Of a DNA stretch of 24,711 nt, positions 22,353-24,711 are shown one piece after another (the first letter of the stretch is position 1; every line of letters begins with the position of its first letter). Below the pieces are notes generated by a model that was not told the origin of the DNA, ran no database searches, and saw nothing but the letters and a program-made list of their open reading frames with translations. Both the position numbers and the translations under genes were made by a program. This stretch comes from Actinomycetes bacterium (lineage in GTDB: Bacteria > Actinomycetota > Acidimicrobiia > Acidimicrobiales > RAAP-2): assembly GCA_021781315.1 (NCBI GenBank), contig JAJXXB010000276.1:1-24711 (forward strand). The letters run 5' to 3'.

Positions 22353-24530
22353 ATGACCGTTCTCGAGACCCCGGTCCACGTGACCGTCATCGCCGACCGC
22401 TGCGCCGGATGCCAGGAGTGCGTGATCCGCTGTCCGCAGGGCGCGCTGTCCATGGATCAGTCCACCTGGACGGCGGTCGCCGACGACGAGGCCTGCGTGG
22501 GCTGTCGCCAGTGCGTGCGCACGTGCCCCTTCAGCGCGATCACCGTCGACGGGCCGCTGATGGTGGCCGAGCGCGTCGACCCGCCGCTGCACCATCCGGT
22601 GTCGCTCGTGGGCGACGTGACCGAGACCCGCGTGGGCTTCGCGGATCTCGCTTCGGCCCTCGCCGAGGCCGAGCGGTGCCTCAACTGCCTCGACCCGACC
22701 TGCGTGCGCGGCTGCCCGGCGCACAACGACATCCCGGGATTCATCGGGGCGATTCGCCTCCAGGACTTCGATCTCGCCCACGAGATCCTCGCGCGCACCA
22801 CGGTCATCCCGGACATCTGCTCGCGGGTGTGCAACCAGTCGGCCCAGTGCGAAGGCGCGTGCTCGTGGTCCCTCGCCGGCGGGGCGCCGGTCGCGATCGG
22901 GCGCCTCGAGCGCTTCGTCACCGAGCACACCGCGGTCCCCGCACCGCGACTCGCCGACGAGGGCCATCACCTGTCGGTGGGCATCGTCGGCGCGGGTCCG
23001 GCCGGCGCCGGCGCGGCCTGGGAGCTCGTCGAGGCGGGCTGTTCGGTCACGGTCTACGAGCGCGACGCCGCGCCGGGTGGCCTGCCCGTCTGGGGCATGC
23101 CGGACTTCACCCTGCCCGACGACATCGCCCGCCGCCCGTGGCGCCAGCTCGAAGAGGCCGGCGTCGAGCTCGTCCTCAACACCGCCATCGAGGCGAGCGA
23201 CCTCGACCTCCTCCTCGACGTCCACGACGCGCTGATCGTGGCCAACGGCGCGGGCGTGCCGATGCGCCTCTCGGTGCCCGGCTCCGAGTGTGAGGGCGTG
23301 ACCGACGCCACGACGTTCCTGCAGGGGGCCAAGGCCGCCCTCGAACCCGGCGGTGACGCGGCGGCCTTCCTCGCGCGACTGGGCGTGGCGCGCGGCGCGC
23401 GGGTGCTGGTGCTGGGCGCGGGCAACACGGCGATGGACGTCGCGCGCCTGGCGCGCCGGCTCGACCTCGCGGCGACCTGCGTCGACTGGCTGGACGAGCG
23501 CTTCGCCCTGGCGCGTCCCGACGAGCTCGCCGAGGCGCGTCACGAGGGCGTCGAGGTGCGCTTCAATCGCACGTTGTCGGCGCTGCACGCGCGCGACGGC
23601 CGTGTCGCGCGCGCCGAGCTCGCCCGCACCGAGCAACCGAGCGCGCAGCGCCCGCCCTCGGTGCTGCTCGAGGACCACGAGTTCCTCGAGGTGTCCCTGG
23701 TCGTGATGGCGATGGGCTATCGCAACGACGCGAGCTTCACCGCGGTCCTGCCCGGCACGCCGATGCGCAAGAGCGCGCCGGCGATTGCCGACGAGCGCTG
23801 GCGCGCGAGCGGGATCCTCGCCGCGGTCGCGCCGGGCGGGGCGAGCCGCGCCAAGGTGGGCGAACTGGCGCTCGCGCGCGAGTCGGGCCTGTGGGCCGCG
23901 TCGCTCGCCAGTCGCGAACGGCTCTGGGTCGTCGGCGACGCGCTGACCGGACCGTCGACCGTCGTCGAGGCGATGGCCCAGGGCCAGCGCGCCGCGGCCG
24001 CCATTCTCGACGCGCAGCCCCACTGCCCAGGGCGGCGCGACGAGAGCGACGCCTCGGCGCCGCCGCGGGTGCTCGTCTGTTACGAGAGCGAAGGGGGAAG
24101 GACCCGCGCGGCCGCCGAGACGATCGCGAGCCAGTGCTTCGCGCGCGGCCTCGACGTGACGTGTTCGTCGATCGACGAGGTCGGCCCCCGAGAGATCGCC
24201 GCGGCCGACGTGCTCGTGATCGGCACCTGGGTCGAGGGCCTGGTGCTGGCCCGGGTCCGACCGGCGCGCGCCATGCGCGCCTGGCTCGAGGGCCTGCCGC
24301 GCCTGGCCGCGCGCAAGGTCGCCCTCTTTTGCACCTACTCGGTCAATCCGCGCGGCGCGCTGGATGAGATGTCGCGCATCGTGGCCAGCAAGGGCGGCGT
24401 GGTGGTCGCGCGCGAGAGCTTCGCCGCGCGCGAGATCGACGGGGCCGGCCCGGCCGGCCCGGGCGCCTTCGCGGGGCGCGTCACCACGCTCGCGCTACGT
24501 GAGACGAGCGTGCGCGTCGTCGCGCACTGA
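22353..24530 (+). CDS. ferredoxin-GltD-like FAD/NAD(P) oxidoreductase-flavodoxin fusion protein
   Basis: 725 residues, soluble. Residues 10-66 form a ferredoxin domain with two cluster motifs (C17, C20, C23, C27 and C48, C51, C54, C58). Residues 105-172 carry the GltD-type cysteines (C109, C112, C117, C121, C156, C160, C166, C170). An FAD site, VGIVGAGPAGAG (209-220), is followed by GGLPVWGMPDFTLP. An NAD(P)-binding Rossmann motif, VLGAGNTAMDVAR (353-365), and the closing WVVGDALTGPSTVVEAMAQG follow. Residues 572 to about 712 resemble a flavodoxin, with YESEGGRTRAAAET at the phosphate loop and VLVIGTWVEGL. Known relatives (GltD, NfnB) move electrons between NAD(P)H and ferredoxin. The fused flavodoxin and ferredoxin are unusual. 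AGGAGGG precedes the ATG. Substrate and direction are unknown. Confidence 0.85.
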   Translation: MTVLETPVHVTVIADRCAGCQECVIRCPQGALSMDQSTWTAVADDEACVGCRQCVRTCPFSAITVDGPLMVAERVDPPLHHPVSLVGDVTETRVGFADLASALAEAERCLNCLDPTCVRGCPAHNDIPGFIGAIRLQDFDLAHEILARTTVIPDICSRVCNQSAQCEGACSWSLAGGAPVAIGRLERFVTEHTAVPAPRLADEGHHLSVGIVGAGPAGAGAAWELVEAGCSVTVYERDAAPGGLPVWGMPDFTLPDDIARRPWRQLEEAGVELVLNTAIEASDLDLLLDVHDALIVANGAGVPMRLSVPGSECEGVTDATTFLQGAKAALEPGGDAAAFLARLGVARGARVLVLGAGNTAMDVARLARRLDLAATCVDWLDERFALARPDELAEARHEGVEVRFNRTLSALHARDGRVARAELARTEQPSAQRPPSVLLEDHEFLEVSLVVMAMGYRNDASFTAVLPGTPMRKSAPAIADERWRASGILAAVAPGGASRAKVGELALARESGLWAASLASRERLWVVGDALTGPSTVVEAMAQGQRAAAAILDAQPHCPGRRDESDASAPPRVLVCYESEGGRTRAAAETIASQCFARGLDVTCSSIDEVGPREIAAADVLVIGTWVEGLVLARVRPARAMRAWLEGLPRLAARKVALFCTYSVNPRGALDEMSRIVASKGGVVVARESFAAREIDGAGPAGPGAFAGRVTTLALRETSVRVVAH

Positions 24531-24711
24531 TCAGACTTCGAGGGCGTCCGCCACGCGGCGCAGCAGCGAGCGGATGGTGGCGCGCGCCACGCGCGCGAGC
24601 ACCACGTCGTCGAGCGCCTGTCCCGCGCGGCCCAACGGGGGCCGGTAGCGACCGGCGAAGGCGACCTCGGTGCGCGCGGCGTCGATCTCGCGCAGGCGAA
24701 GCTGTCCCTCG
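24531..24711 (-). CDS. probable SRPBCC/START-like protein, C-terminal end (5' part outside window)
   Basis: The frame runs from the window edge to a TGA at 24533-24531, about 59 residues. TEVAFAGRYRPPLGRAGQALDDVVL is followed by a helix ending RRVADALEV. This resembles the last strand and long C-terminal helix of SRPBCC (polyketide cyclase/START-like) proteins, which bind hydrophobic ligands. The stop abuts that of the fusion oxidoreductase in TGATCA. Only the tail is visible, so the family is a tentative call. Confidence 0.5.
   Translation of the reverse strand, partial: EGQLRLREIDAARTEVAFAGRYRPPLGRAGQALDDVVLARVARATIRSLLRRVADALEV

Overview
The window is about 24.7 kb of very GC-rich, densely packed bacterial chromosome. 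Gene content and order point to an actinobacterium, most likely class Acidimicrobiia. The pointers are an actinobacterial-type inositol-1-phosphate synthase beside a PadR regulator and a DUF5318-like zinc-ribbon gene, near the cluster rpsF-ssb-rpsR-rplI-dnaB; a CgArsR-like cysteine pattern in ArsR; and frequent GTG starts and apparently leaderless promoters. The class-level placement is inference. I see no tRNA, rRNA, IS element, phage gene or CRISPR array, and no stretch over 300 bp without a gene.

Layout. (1) 1-2416: the 3' end of a CCA-adding enzyme gene meets the padR-ino1 operon tail to tail. padR has a 12-bp perfect palindrome in its promoter. (2) 2488-3719: a zinc-ribbon gene is translationally coupled to panB. 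(3) 3720-7029: a leader with three hairpins, then rpsF-ssb-rpsR-rplI, a strong terminator, and dnaB without an intein. (4) 7049-8304: divergent arsR and arsM share one operator/promoter region, forming a compact arsenic-methylation module with no visible exporter. (5) 8366-12232: a membrane-anchored fibronectin-III protein, a short-chain dehydrogenase, rlmN and an MFS transporter. (6) 12287-15689: E1-alpha, E1-beta and E2 of a 2-oxoacid dehydrogenase complex joined by ATGA overlaps. A 9-codon upstream ORF is coupled to the first gene in the same way. (7) 15690-16880: an OmpR-type response regulator followed by a BCP-type peroxiredoxin. (8) 16962-20551: a LuxR-type response regulator, its histidine kinase, and a secreted protein whose eight repeats look like an eight-bladed beta-propeller. 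(9) 20776-24530: the most unusual part. A NapH/NosR-like membrane polyferredoxin is followed by a 725-residue oxidoreductase that joins a two-cluster ferredoxin, a GltD-type FAD/NAD(P) module and a flavodoxin-like domain. The window ends in the 3' part of a convergent SRPBCC-like gene.

The polyferredoxin/oxidoreductase pair is my best candidate for an undescribed system: a possible membrane-to-NAD(P) electron-transfer unit with up to four [4Fe-4S] sites predicted in the soluble protein alone. It is expressed divergently from the NarL/LuxR-type two-component operon, across an AT-richer intergenic region full of short repeats. Two further genome-level patterns stand out. Five of six convergent gene pairs abut or overlap at their stop codons. 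Three genes carry an exact TAGCGT hexamer six bases before the start codon, suggesting leaderless transcription.
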